Assembly: GCA_963580285.1 (NCBI GenBank)
Contig: OY757015.1
Span: 130,321,688 to 130,385,687, forward strand
DNA from: Lucinisca nassula
Taxonomy: Eukaryota; Mollusca; Bivalvia; Lucinida; Lucinidae
Direction: 5' to 3'
Length of the DNA stretch: 64,000 bases
How positions within the stretch are numbered: the stretch's first letter is position 1; every line of letters starts with the position of its first letter. Made by a program: the position numbers and the translations under genes. The notes under the pieces were generated by a model that made no database searches, was not told where the DNA came from, and saw only the letters and a program-made list of their open reading frames with translations. This document shows positions 11,693 to 22,264 of this stretch, piece after piece.

Positions 11693-11800
11693 GCAAACAG
11701 TGCAGACCCTGACCAGACGCCGCATTCTTCGGCGTCTGAACTTGGCCTGCACTATTTGCCAACTACCCGTATTGTGGTTTCCGGCACCAAATGGATTTAA
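11693..11800. repeat. Short hairpin repeat, family C
   Basis: A compact inverted repeat, GACCAGACGCCGCATTC followed by TTCGGCGTCTGAACTTGG, flanked by GCAAACAGTGCAGACC and CTATTTGCC and ending with a CACCAAATGGATTT tail. Related copies are at 11940-12003, 17653-17735 and 17893-18003. Confidence 0.6.
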
Positions 11801-11939
11801 AAACAAGTTTACTCTGACCGCAAAACAATTAGCTACGACAATGAATGCAAACATACGCATGACATTAACAACATATTGTGGATTTATATCATTATTTCTG
11901 TTGAAGTGACTGCTAACTTAATCCTTGACGTTAAATACT

Positions 11940-12003
11940 TAAAACAGTGTAGGCCCTGATCCGACGCCGCGTTATATGGCGCCCGTTCCAGGTCTACTCC
12001 GAA
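11940..12003. repeat. Short hairpin repeat, family C
   Basis: It contains CAGTGTAGGCCCTGATCCG, ACGCCGCGTTATATGGCG and CAGGTCTACT, with the inverted GACGCCGC / GGCGCC pair. Confidence 0.55.
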
Positions 12004-12294
12004 CACGAGTCCAGTCCAGGTCTTACAAATTGCCAGCCCTCTGACATAGTAAAAGTAGAAGCTGCTCGGCTATTTAATGCCGGTTGCTGCTAGTCGTGTG
12101 GACATCAGTATCATATTTAGAACTTCAATTTAAATTGTTTTAAAAATGTTTAAAATTCCCCTTAAGCTTCGCATCCATACCTGAGAATGACTATGCAAGA
12201 TAGATTTTTTTCTCGCAGAACAGTTTGGGACATATTTTGCAGAACACTTCGCATTGCAATTTTTAACTTTTTACGACACATTTTGTCGTTACAT
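12004..12294. other. Intron, nothing recognised
   Basis: No element or gene is recognised between the family C hairpin and the SINE. Confidence 0.4.
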
Positions 12295-12307
12295 CGAATG
12301 TCGGGAT

Positions 12308-12472
12308 GAGTGAGTGAGTGTTTGAGTTTTACGTCCCACCAACACCAAGATCATACGGAGACGGGCCTCGGTTAAAAGACTCAACCGAAAGTCTGGAGAA
12401 GCCCAGGATCGATCCTGCGATCCCTGGTTTATAAGGCGAGTAGCTTAATCACTACACCACGAAGGCTTCTTG
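12308..12472 (-). mobile_element. tRNA-derived SINE, family B, with 13-bp target duplication
   Basis: On the minus strand it begins AAGCCTTCGTGGTGTAGTG, has a B-box-like GGATCGATCC and ends GGGACGTAAAACTCAAACACTCACTCA. It is flanked by a perfect 13-bp direct repeat, CGAATGTCGGGAT, at 12295-12307 and 12473-12485. It stands only ~50 bp upstream of the next SLC22 exon, so it may lie close to the branch-point region. Confidence 0.85.
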
Positions 12473-12538
12473 CGAATGTCGGGATAAAGAGGCTTGGCTG
12501 TATAATACCGTATCTCTATCAAATATTTTTACTTTCAG

Positions 12539-12673
12539 GTTTGCCCTTGGTTTGATAGCTTATGGTATAAGTTTTGGGATTCAAAGACTGTCAGGAAATA
12601 TATATCTAAATATGTTTCTCTTCACCGTGGTAACAATACCGGCGAAGCTCATCACAGTCTGGCTCATAAATAG
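12539..12673 (+). CDS. SLC22 exon (TM7-TM8)
   Basis: The acceptor TTACTTTCAG|GTTTGCC opens an exon of 135 nt (1 + 132 + 2). It finishes the Trp started at 101 and encodes FALGLIAYGISF (rest of TM7), the loop GIQRLSGNIYLN, and TM8 (MFLFTVVTIPAKLITVWLIN). The short LSGNIYLN-type loop and the small-residue/proline pattern IPAKL are usual for SLC22 TM7-TM8. The exon ends AATAG|GTAATG in phase 2, and the Arg of the NRFGRR motif straddles the junction with 17195. The join is by sequence inspection only, but phase and protein fit on both sides. Confidence 0.93.
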   Translation, partial: VCPWFDSLWYKFWDSKTVRKYISKYVSLHRGNNTGEAHHSLAHK

Positions 12674-13177
12674 GTAATGGAGGCCCCCGCCTAACATATT
12701 TTACATCACATTTGATACAATTTGAGAAACGTAATGAAAGCGTTTGTATACTCCCGATTATTTTTCACGTATAATTGGAGGGTTTGAAGCCTATAAGGGC
12801 CCTTTTGTCTAAAGTTTTATCTTTTCTGGAGAAGATGTTCTATGAAGATTTTTCTATCTTTTCGTCTTTGAGTCATAAGCAGAGCAAACCCATTTCAGCA
12901 ATTTAAGCAATTATCTGCACATGATCGATTGATTGTTTTGGTCTTAATGGCATGTCAACCATTGTGGGTCATTTTGTGCCATCTCCAAGAGAAAGGGAGA
13001 AACGAGATAGTAGAGACAACATAGGAGATGAAAGTGAAGGATACTGGAGAAAGACAAAAATGAATGGAAGTGTTGAAACAGTAAAAATAAAAACACTCCC
13101 CATCAACCCTTACCTGCTGCAAGCACAGCAGCCATTGCCCTACAGAAAGCAAATATCAGTTGGACGCCCAGTTTTGC
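12674..13177. other. SLC22 intron 2 start, nothing recognised
   Basis: The intron runs 12674-17194. This first 500 bp has an open frame at 12952-13185 with no recognisable domain, which I treat as chance. Confidence 0.45.
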
Positions 13178-13632
13178 ACCATTGACCTAGGGGCATATGT
13201 CATTTAGAAGTTTTTCTATTTTCAGCTTAGGCAGCCATTTTCTTCAGTGAAGTTAAACCATTTTAGCAATATTGGTAGCGGGTCAAAAATGGAGAATTTC
13301 TGTGAAATAATATTGAAATTGGATTAATAACCTAGGAGTTGTCCTTTAAAGATTGTCTATTTCTTACTCTGATGGCCATTTTGCTCAATGAAGTGGAAGC
13401 GTTTTAACAAGTTTGGTTGAGGGTTACCAAAGGATCATCTCTGTGAAATTATTTTGAAATTAGACCATTAGCCTAGGAGCAGATGTCATTTTAAGGTGTA
13501 TTTTTCTTCTATTTTTAGCTCTAGCTGCCATTTAGTTCAGCAGAGCAAAAGCATTTTAGCTATTCTGGTAGAGGAACATTCAAATTATTTTGAAATCGGA
13601 CCATTAGCCTAGGAGGAGATCTCGGTTGAATG

Positions 13633-13686
<54 letters not shown>

Positions 13687-15290
13687 GGCGCTGGTGGCCA
13701 TTTCGTTTATCAGAGTGGAACCGTTTTAGCAGGTTTGGTAGAGGATAGTCCAAGCAGCATTCCTGTGAAACTGTTTTGAAATCGAACCATTAGCCTAGGA
13801 GGATTTATTATTTAAAGGTTTATCATCTTTTAGCTCAGGTGGCCATTTTGTTAAGAAGAGTAGAATCTTTTTAGCAATTTTAGTAGAGGGTCACTAAAGA
13901 AATACTCCTATTAAACTATTTTGAATTCGGACCATTCTCCTATGAGATGTTGTTGAAAGGTTTTTCTAAGTTTTAACATTTGCCGGCCAACTTGTTTAGC
14001 AGAGCAGATCCATTTTAGCAATTCTGTTAAAGGGTCAATGTAAAATTATGTGATTTTGTTTCGAAATCCGACCATTAGCCTAGGAGGAGATGTCATTTAA
14101 AGTATTTTTACTCTTTTTTTTAGATCTGATGGCCATTTTGTTCAGCGGAGCGGAACCATTTTAGCAAATTTGGTAGAGGATCATCCAAGAAATATTTCTA
14201 TGAAATGTCATTTAAATGTTTTTCTAAGGTTTTTCTATTTTTAACTCTGGCGGCCATTTTGTTCAGCGGAGCAGAACCATTTAAGAAATTATGGTAGAGG
14301 CTCACCCAAGGAACAATCCTGTGATATTATGTGAAATAATTTTTGAAATCAAACTTTTAGCCTAGGAGGGTATACCGTTTAAAGTTTGTTTTTTCTTTCT
14401 TTGATCTGGTGGCCATTTTGTCCAACGGAGCGAAACCCTTTTACAAGTTTGGTAGATGGTCACCCAAGAAATATTAATGTGAAAATATTTTTAAATCGGA
14501 CCATTAGCCTAGGAGGAGTGTCGTTTAAAGGTGTTTCTGAGGTTTTTTCTATTTTTAGCTTGGCGCCCATTTTGTTCATCGGAGCTGGAATATTTTAGCA
14601 GTTTTGGTAGAGCATCACGCTAACACGCCTATAAAATTCTGACCCCCTTGAATATGTTCTATAAAAGGGTTATCCTTTGGAAGCAAGGAATGCACCACAG
14701 AACTTGAAAATATGCAGTGAATATGTTTTCTGGGCCAGAAATTATGTATAGTAAAACTGGGGTTTACAGGGGTAAACCTTATTTTTCTTATTTCTGCTCT
14801 AAAATATAGATTGTCGGTACTCGTTAGAATCGCCTCGATGAGGCGGTTCTAACGAGAGCCCACAATCTATATTTTGAGCAGAAATAAGAAAAATATCACA
14901 ATTTTTCATGTTAAAATTTTCTTTTTTGCGGCAATAATGTGACAATGTATTTACTTAGGCGTATTTGCGTAATGGAGTCTTCAAAGAAACATTCTTGTGA
15001 AATTATTTTGAAATCAGACCGTTAACCTAGGAGGGGATGTCGTTTAAAGGTTTTTCTAATTTATGCTCCGGTGGCCATTTTGTTAGCGGAGCGGAACCAA
15101 TTTAATAATTTTGGTAGGGAATCACCCAAGGAATATTCCGGTGAAATTATTTTAAAATTAGCACTTTGGTTTCGGATGAGATGTCATTTGAAGAAATTGT
15201 TGACGGACTTACAGACGTACGGACGACGGACAATCAGCGATCACAATTGCTCACCTTGAGCACTTCGTGCTCAGGTGAGCTAAAAGTAAC
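13178..15290. repeat. ~145-bp tandem array ending in a GGTGAGCTAAAA hairpin
   Basis: About twelve diverged units, each with ACCATTAGCCTAGGAGGAG, GTCATTTAAAGGTTTTTCTA, GGCCATTTTGTTCAGCGGAG, CGGAACCATTTTAGCA and GGTAGAGGGTCACCCAAG. Unit starts are seen near 13178, 13322, 13463, 13602, 13786, 13932, 14072, 14351, 14502, 15018 and 15160. A (TTA)n tract (about 13630-13686) sits in one unit and a family I MITE (14613-14974) in another. The array closes with ACGGACGACGGAC and the hairpin GCTCACCTTGAGCAC / GTGCTCAGGTGAGC followed by TAAAAG. This looks like a non-autonomous element with an internal satellite, perhaps a Helentron derivative. Confidence 0.75.
14613..14974. mobile_element. Hairpin MITE, family I, inside the tandem array
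   Basis: It starts CATCACGCTAACACGCC and ends GGCGTATTTGCGTAATG. The hairpin around CCTCGATGAGGCGG is nearly perfect (arms ending in AGAAATAAGAAAAATA). About 100 bp of unrelated sequence lies between the left terminus and the AAACTGGGG block, so this copy is rearranged or has its own insertion. Confidence 0.7.
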
Positions 15291-16464
15291 GGTTCAAAGA
15301 CTGCCAGCTCGACGAATGAGTCACCATGTAACTTCACCATGGAACTAATACGTCGCTTACTTGTCTCACTTAGTCTAATAATTTATCAAAATAGAAAATT
15401 AATTGAAACACACTTGATTGGATGGGAGTCCTTACAACTGAAAAATGAAAGCATAGGTCACACTGTACGATGGAAACACTGACCATTTTAAAAATCATTT
15501 TTATCTGAAAGAACGTAGGCACAGACCGGTTGGTTACATCGAGAGTTCTGGTCGTAATTCACGCGGAATCTCAAAGAGAGCTGTTTTGTTTTGTTTTTTT
15601 AATCCGTGGGCGTTTGGACGTCGTCTCAGGTTTACCTTTTGGTTAAACTTTTCTTCAAAGTGTTAGGTTACCTTTATTCCTCAGTAGCTTCTTATAGGGA
15701 ATAATGCTTCATTGGAGGCAATTTTTAGGTACCCCTTTCAATGCATACATTGTTCTTGTTGTTTACAGAGAGAAAACCAAGTAAACACTCACACTACCAA
15801 ACTTGACAATACATTCTACCAAAGAAACAATGTCATGTTAAGCAAACATGTTTCCTTATATCCGCGCTTGGGAAATTTTCCTTAGTACTGTAATACACCT
15901 CTAAAAGGGTGCTAAAACAGATTATGTTTCACATTGTAATAACACATCCGTAAGAAATAAGTGAATTTTTTAATAACTCCATAACGGTCAATTTTCTGAT
16001 GAAAAGTTGTGAATTGAGTTTCTGTGTTTCGCATTACTTAGTTCAGTGAGTTGAACGAGATGCCAACTCGGCTTGTCGCCTGTGATTTTTTTTCTTGTTA
16101 AGATGTGTTTGTCACTCTTTCCCTTTGATGTTTGGGATAGGCATATGTTGGACTTAAATCTCTTCTTTAACATGGTCTATAGGAACCCGAATTTTATGGT
16201 GACTTAATATATAATTGCAATTACTTCAGCACCGAATTTCCTAAAATCATTCTTTGATATAAAAAGATTGAGTACAACATAAATGCTATACGACAGACTG
16301 CGTGCATGGTAGTTTACTCAATCACGGTTGACAACTTTGCTTTCCTCTTTAATTGCACGCCGGTAGTTCAGCCCTCAGATTCTATGACGATTCCAGCGTA
16401 AAGGCTTACTGAGAATTAGAGAGAGTCGATTTTATGATTGTTGGTTGGTCCCTGATGATCCACG
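15291..16464. other. Intron 2, nothing recognised
   Basis: No repeat family recognised, no convincing ORF. Confidence 0.45.
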
Positions 16465-16532
16465 TAAAATCGATTGAAGCCCCCAGTGGAATTCGTTTCA
16501 ATGACCGTTCCAAGGCGGCTCTTTATTTTCCA
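16465..16532 (+). repeat. Fragment of repeat family R
   Basis: It matches 63597-63660: AAAATCGATTGAAGCCCCC, AGTGGAATTC and ACCGTTCCAAGGCGG are shared. The rest of the family is seen only at the right end of the window. Confidence 0.6.
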
Positions 16533-16616
16533 ATCTCACTGACATAAAAGTGTAGGTTAAGTTACATCACTGCATCGTGATTTTATTGTTTTTATCAAAT
16601 CTGTATTGATGGAATA

Positions 16617-16778
16617 TTTAGAAGCCTCAGTGGTGCAGTGGTTACGCTACTCGCCTTGTAAACCAGGGATTGCAGGATCGATCCCGGGCTTCTCCAGACT
16701 TTCGGATGAGTCTTTAAACCGAGGTCCCGTCTCCGTATGACCTTAGCTGTTGGTGGGACGTAAAACTAAAACTCACTC
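16617..16778 (+). mobile_element. tRNA-derived SINE, family B, with 12-bp target duplication
   Basis: It begins GAAGCCTCAGTGGTGCAGTG, has a B-box-like GGATCGATCCC and ends GGGACGTAAAACTAAAACTC. It is flanked by a perfect 12-bp repeat, ATTGATGGAATA, at 16605-16616 and 16779-16790. It is in sense orientation in SLC22 intron 2, ~415 bp before the next exon. Confidence 0.87.
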
Positions 16779-16790
16779 ATTGATGGAATA

Positions 16791-17194
16791 ATTTTCTTAG
16801 AATTGCCGGTCTCATCAACGGGCTAAATAGGCCAGGAAAAACAAGAAATGCACAATGTTTCAAATGGTTATTACAAAGTTTTAGAGTTTATTAAGAAAAC
16901 AGGAAAGCCCTGAGGGACACACTTACGTGAAAGAATGGAACTAGATTAACGCGAAAAACAATGAAACAAGAAAAACATACAATAACATACATCAAGACCT
17001 CCCCATAACACGGCTCATTAAAGATGGAGAGAAAAAAAAACAGAAATTTTTTTTTCCCTTCTCCTCCCTCCTTTTGATACCTATAACCGTGCTATAAAGT
17101 AGCAGTGGGATATATATAAATAGTTAGTATAAGTTTATCACCGCAAAAAACCCAAACTTTTGGACGTATGTACAATCACAGTCTTATTTTGTAG
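16791..17194. other. End of SLC22 intron 2, unassigned
   Basis: It includes an A-run followed by a T-run and pyrimidine-rich tract (about 17030-17075). The acceptor at 17191-17194 reads TTTTGTAG. Confidence 0.5.
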
Positions 17195-17277
17195 ATTTGG
17201 TCGCCGGGCCAGCGCCATAATGCTTTTTGTTGTCACAGGCACCTCAGCGTTCATTGTAGGCATTGTACAGTATGTCG
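17195..17277 (+). CDS. SLC22 exon (FGRR motif, TM9)
   Basis: An 83-nt exon (1 + 81 + 1) between TTTTGTAG|A and GTCG|GTAAGT. It completes the Arg and reads FGRRASAIMLFVVTGTSAFI, then VGIVQYV. The (N)RFGRR sequence after TM8 is the second copy of the major-facilitator cytoplasmic loop signature, placed as in other SLC22 proteins. The rest is TM9. The last base starts a codon (GAT, Asp) finished at 18016. The donor is a perfect GTAAGT. Confidence 0.93.
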
Positions 17278-17652
17278 GTAAGTTGGGTCGCCTTTTTTGT
17301 AGAAACAAAATCATGTGATTCAGAGCACCATGTTATTCAACTAATAAACGGAGCGCCCGTTACGCATATATCGTATGTGCGTATTTGTAAACATATTATC
17401 ACATGGATAATAGCATTTTCATTACATACTATAATGGCTGCTCTTATAAAATTTTTAACTGCCATCGGGAACAAATTCTTTATTTTATGAGTACTGCCAT
17501 CTAGCCGAATGACTATTTTCGATTGGTTTTCCTTATTATGCGTAATGATATTTTTGTTCTGGCTGTGCTACTGTCACTATTATATTACGAAGAACTAGTC
17601 CGCTTCCAGTTTCAGAGGAATCGGTGGAAAACTGTATTAAAATCTTTTAATG
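17278..17652. other. SLC22 intron 3, first part
   Basis: The intron is 738 bp (17278-18015). Nothing is recognised before the two family C hairpins. Confidence 0.5.
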
Positions 17653-17735
17653 TAGTAAACAATGAAGCCCGCGATCAGACGCTGTGTCCTGTGGCGCCTG
17701 ATCTGGGGCTACCCTGTTTGTCAGCGGCCCTTTAA
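17653..17735. repeat. Short hairpin repeat, family C
   Basis: It has AAACAATGAAGCCCGCGATC, AGACGCTGTGTCCTGTGGCG and CCTGATCTGGGGCTACCC. The arms GATCAGACGC and GCGCCTGATC are inverted. Confidence 0.6.
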
Positions 17736-17892
17736 ATCCTTGTCCTGCTGAATAAATTATTTTCGCCTTACCTGTTTCTGACTGTCAAACAGTCTCATTA
17801 TTAGATATTGTCTTCCATGTATTTAATTCTTGCTATAAGAAAATTAAGGTTGTGTTTTCTTTAAAATTTATTTAGCAAATGACTGAACTTTT

Positions 17893-18003
17893 AGCAAACA
17901 ATGGAGGCCCTGATTAAACGCCGCGTTCTTAGGCGTCTGATCTGGGCCTACTCTGTTTGTCAAGGTATCCCTTTCGGGGTTTCTGGTACTGAATGGGTTA
18001 ATT
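17893..18003. repeat. Short hairpin repeat, family C, against the exon
   Basis: It has AGCAAACAATGGAGGCCCTG, a GACGCC-type stem and GTCTGATCTGGGCCTACTC, and ends GGTACTGAATGGGTTAA. The repeat stops 12 bp before the SLC22 exon at 18016, so the region where a branch point would lie is repeat-derived. Confidence 0.65.
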
Positions 18004-18015
18004 TCTTTGCGCCAG

Positions 18016-18133
18016 ATACTGAGAAGAAAGATGCCCTAACAAATGGTTTTGCAATACTAGCCAATCTTGGAATATCAACGATCTGGGGTGCTATCCAGAC
18101 AATGACAGTGGAAATATATCCGACAGTAGTCAG
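18016..18133 (+). CDS. SLC22 exon (TM10, EIYPTVVR motif)
   Basis: A 118-nt exon (2 + 114 + 2) after the short acceptor TTTCTTTGCGCCAG. It encodes DTEKKDALTNGF, then TM10 (AILANLGISTIWGAIQTMTV), and finishes with EIYPTVVR, one of the best conserved SLC22 motifs. The final AG joins G at 37571 to complete Arg. The last ~20 bases of this exon and the first ~10 of the intron form the unit of the tandem array that follows. Any read-through past the first donor meets TAA at once (AGG TAA), so only the first donor gives transporter. Confidence 0.93.
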
Positions 18134-18370
18134 GTAAATAGCAATATATCCGACAGTAGTCAGGTAAATAGCAGTATATCCGACAGTAGTCATGTAAATA
18201 GCAGTATATCCGACAGTAGTCAGGTAAATATCAGTATATTCGACAGTAGTCAGGTAAATAGCAGTATATCCGACAGTAGTCAGGTAAATAGCAGCATATC
18301 CGACAGTAGTTAGGTAAATAGCATTATATCCGACAGTAATCAGGTAAACAGCAATATTTCCGACAGTAGC
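18112..18370 (+). repeat. 30-bp minisatellite of an exon/intron junction (8 tandem donors)
   Basis: The unit TATCCGACAGTAGTCAG|GTAAATAGCA is repeated with few changes at a strict 30-bp period. GT dinucleotides of the donor-like motif fall at 18134, 18164, 18194, 18224, 18254, 18284, 18314 and 18344. The copy at 18194 reads CATGTAAAT instead of CAGGTAAAT; the one at 18344 reads CAGGTAAAC. The first copy is the real end of the SLC22 exon. The period of ten codons creates a long but meaningless minus-strand ORF. Confidence 0.95.
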
Positions 18371-21044
18371 GTAACGTGCCGAGGGTCTAAAAAGGACTTC
18401 TGACTTTATGACGGTCAGTTCTCGACTGATTCTCGACGGCAGACTCACCTCTGACTGTCGACCACCAGAATGACTGATGACTGTTAGTTATTGGTAGCGT
18501 GGTTACAGTCAACCGCAGACTAATCGTGGACAGTAATGTTATGTCAACAGTCTGAATGATGGATGCCCCTTTGAACTAGCTCCACCAAACTGGCTGCTAT
18601 CTATATTCATTCTCAAATAAACGGCAATGGACGGACGACGGACTACGGACAGTGATCACACTAAAAGTTCCTCGTGTGCAGCTACAGGGGAACTAAACAG
18701 GACTTCGCCAACCAAACATTTACATCATTAACTTAAGCATATTCATAAGTTATCACAAAGATTCAAATAAACTTCAACAATGCTGTGTTTTTATTTATTT
18801 GAAACTTAGACGGATAACACAATAGATTAAGGAATGCAATTCTGATTTATATGGTTGGGAAATGCATCTTAAGGGTGCTACTGTGTGGCTCTGATAAAAT
18901 AAAGAACAATGCTTCCAAGCAGGCCAAGTACAACTAGTTACATACACAGTAATTTGACTCACAGTTTCTTTGCAAATGTGGACTCTCTCCTTATGCCTTC
19001 ATCATTAACCCTCCAGAGCTTGCATACATAGATATATTTATATATCTCAAATTACAAAAGAAATAATTAGGAAAAAAATATTTATTCCACCAAAATTATC
19101 CAAAATGCCTCAGAATTAAGATGAACTAATTTAGAATGTTTTCCCCAAAGCCTTAAACTAATATTGAAATTAAAAACTTTTTCTCTTTAAGAATAACCCA
19201 AAAATTCTTACACACCTTAAAAACCAACCTAACCCAAAGAAATCAAAATGGTCGAAGTCCCAGAGAACTCTATGGGATTCTTTATATAGTCCCACAGTCC
19301 CACATTCCCCCATCTCCCTCTTTTCCCACATAAGTTAACTTCTCCCACAAATCCAACGCTCAAACTGTATGAGGGAGAAAACAAAATCGAGGCTTGGAAA
19401 GTCACTCCTATACACTTTAAGTTAATAAAACATGGCTTTTCTGAATGAAGTATGTTCAGTCTTTAAAACAAATAAAATCTTTGATAGTTAACATTTAGTT
19501 TCCTCAAAAAGGCACAAAAATCGGTTAAGAATAAAGTTTGAAATATAAGTTTGAACATCAAAGTTTGAGGTCTACAGGTGATTCCAGTATTGATTTACAT
19601 CCAGAAGAAGCTGACTGAGTTACTTTTAGCACAGTCTCCAAGCAACAAGTACAACAATATACATCCTGGCAGTTACCAGCCAAAACAATGATGACAACTG
19701 GCCTCCTAACTTAAGAAAGTTTTAAATTCAAAGTAAAAATAATACAGTTGAGCTGAGATTTCGGCTAGATAAAATGATTGAACCTTGTATATCTTGAACG
19801 CATTCAACAGTATGGGAAGTGTCAGTCGAAGGATAAAACTTTAAAATAGAAATAAAATGAAATGTTCTAAGAGAAATAAGGACAAATACCTGCCATGACT
19901 CTAGGCAACAAAACGGAATCCCCTTTTACAAAACCATTAGATCCTTGCCCCCTTTTTATTAGGGTGGCCCATTCCACAGGACTGTACTGCAAATTGTCTT
20001 GGAAATTCAGCCTCTGTAGTCAGTACTGCCATGGGAGGCAAACTAATGAAATCATAATTTTCCAAGGAAAACTGTCTGCTACAACTGGGTCATTACCATA
20101 AATCTTTAAACTGATTAGTTTACTAACAGGTTGCTGCTTAACATTTGCTCTACAATGAGTGGAGCCCTTGGGTTTCACATTATATCCCCCCACCCCATAC
20201 ACACACACACACACTTTTATGTTTACACCAAAATCCATAAGATTTGTCCATGAAAGATATCAAGGGTTGTCAGCCACCCGTTAGTCCACACTTCCATGAC
20301 ACATATTTATCAATACTTGAACAAGTTTGATCAAAACTTGGAGCCATATTGACTTCTAGAACCACGGCAGAGTTTCATGATAACTTTTCCCCCCAACACT
20401 AATTTTATGGTTTACTCGCAGACAAAGAAATGAAATTCTTCATCCCTAGTTTACTCCCTCTTCTACCTAGACAGAGACTGTTAAACTATAAACATAGAAA
20501 CTCTGTCATGGTTTTGGAATATATATGCAACCAACCTGCCTGCTTGTCAGCATTTTTTCAGCTTCATCAATATGAAGGTAACAAAGAAATTAAATATAAG
20601 ATAACAAAGAAATTTGCACAACCCTTACTATATGAACTGAATTATTCGCTAACTTCTTTGACCAGAGCCAACACAGATTATTTCATTTGCAAGACAGTAT
20701 TGAAGTATAAAACACATGTTTTTATTATGGATATAAGCTGATGAGATAATAAAAAAATGGTCTTGACTAGACTAACTTGAAACATTATAAGCACTTATAG
20801 AATATAGTTGAGGGCTAAAGATGATACATGTTAGGGAACTCGAACACCCAGCTCCCCAAAATCCTCATCCACAATATCGCATTTTAATAATACGTGCTTT
20901 ACTATTATTTTGACAGTGACCACACCGGTCACATGATACATCATGTGTTTTGTATCTACAGACTGTCTTGCACACACACATTTACACCCATGACATTTGG
21001 CCATGAATTTACCAACATATGTTCACTGGTACTTGTGAATTTAT
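18371..21044. other. SLC22 intron 4, unassigned stretch
   Basis: Intron 4 runs 18134-37570. This part holds an ACGG-rich tract near 18628-18650 like the tail seen at 15202-15222, a short (CA)n at about 20200-20214, and otherwise AT-rich sequence. No transposon protein or host exon is recognised; the 103-codon frame at 20430-20741 has no domain. Confidence 0.4.
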
Positions 21045-21210
21045 AGGACTCAAAGGCCCCAATCCATCAGGGCTTGTAGAAGAAGACCGGGCCCCATGGC
21101 ACCCCCACTCAGAGCAGAAACCATCCGCACATATATGAGTACTTATAAACCGCTTAGAGGCTCCAAACCCGCCTATGTAAAGAGGTGCAATCTGGTTCAA
21201 CATCTCCAAA
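21045..21210 (-). mobile_element. SINE family A, old head fragment
   Basis: Its GCAGAAACCATCCGCACATAT, ACTTATAAACCGCTTAGAGG and CAGGGCTTG blocks line up with the head of the copy at 47967-48265. It is strongly diverged. Confidence 0.45.
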
Positions 21211-22264
21211 AGGCTATGCAAACAAATTCTAGGACACACAATGATTATTGCCTTCAGATATTTGTGCAGAAACCTTATAAGTTTGTTCAGATAGTTTCTT
21301 TCAGTTCTATAGCACAGCTAATTATTGAATGCCCCAAGTTCATCTAGTGTGAATTTCTTATATGTAGTTCTGCTGTTGTTTTATCAGTCTTGCTGTGTTT
21401 TGTCAGTCTCCTTGTTCCATTACCAATTTATCAACATCTTTTACATAGAAAGTTTACTTTAGGCACTTTATTTATTTATTTTTGAGCATAGAACTTTCAC
21501 AACTTATTTACTTTTTGCTTTCTTTCACTATGTGCCTTGAATATGCATAGCACACAAGTAGGCAACATTTGAGAACTGTCACATTGCATATCAGAAGCAA
21601 AGAATATGGGATATACACTCAATATTGATATTAAGTAAAGAAAATATAACAAGGGGGTGGCACTTTAGAGGCTACCGCAAGAACAACTAGATTGTGCTAG
21701 TGTCAAATTCACGACCACTCTGCCCAAGGAAAGCACAGATCAACCAGTATAAGCTGCATATCACAAACCGGCCTACACATGAGCAAATCAGGACCCACAT
21801 GGAAGGTCACTTTGTGTTATACAAAACTAGCTGTGTCTCTACCCCACAAGGACAAAGAAGTCAGAGAACAGGCTCTATCAGATTCGCCATGGTTCTGCAG
21901 TATTCTTTCATAATGAATGTCCAGAAACTAGGACGGTGTATGTAACAACAGTTAAAACATATAATTATGGGGAAGGGTGATTTTTATAGAAATGTTGCCT
22001 TTATGTGTGAAACCTTAATTTTTTCGTTTATTGCCTTCAGGGCACACTTCGTATTACATTGAATGACAGTCCTTTACTTCTTCCTTTTATTCTTCCGTAT
22101 TTCTCCAAGTACTAATGGCAGTTTAGATGCACCTTGATTTTCATAATCATGGCTATCTCTCTTCCGTTTTATGTCCTCTTCTCTCTGTTTGATCTCGTCT
22201 TACTTCTTTCTCTCTCCTTCTTCTTCTCTCTCTCTTCTCCTTCTTTCCTCCCTGGCATTTGTTC
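21211..22264. other. Intron 4, unassigned
   Basis: Nothing recognised. A CT-rich tract at about 22140-22260 may encode the basic tail of the minus-strand ORF that follows. Confidence 0.4.

Noticed and set aside
17960..18448. 162-codon minus-strand ORF with repeating AIYLTTVGYT
   Set aside because: It is the 30-bp (ten-codon) donor minisatellite read backwards; the plus strand holds the real SLC22 exon end.
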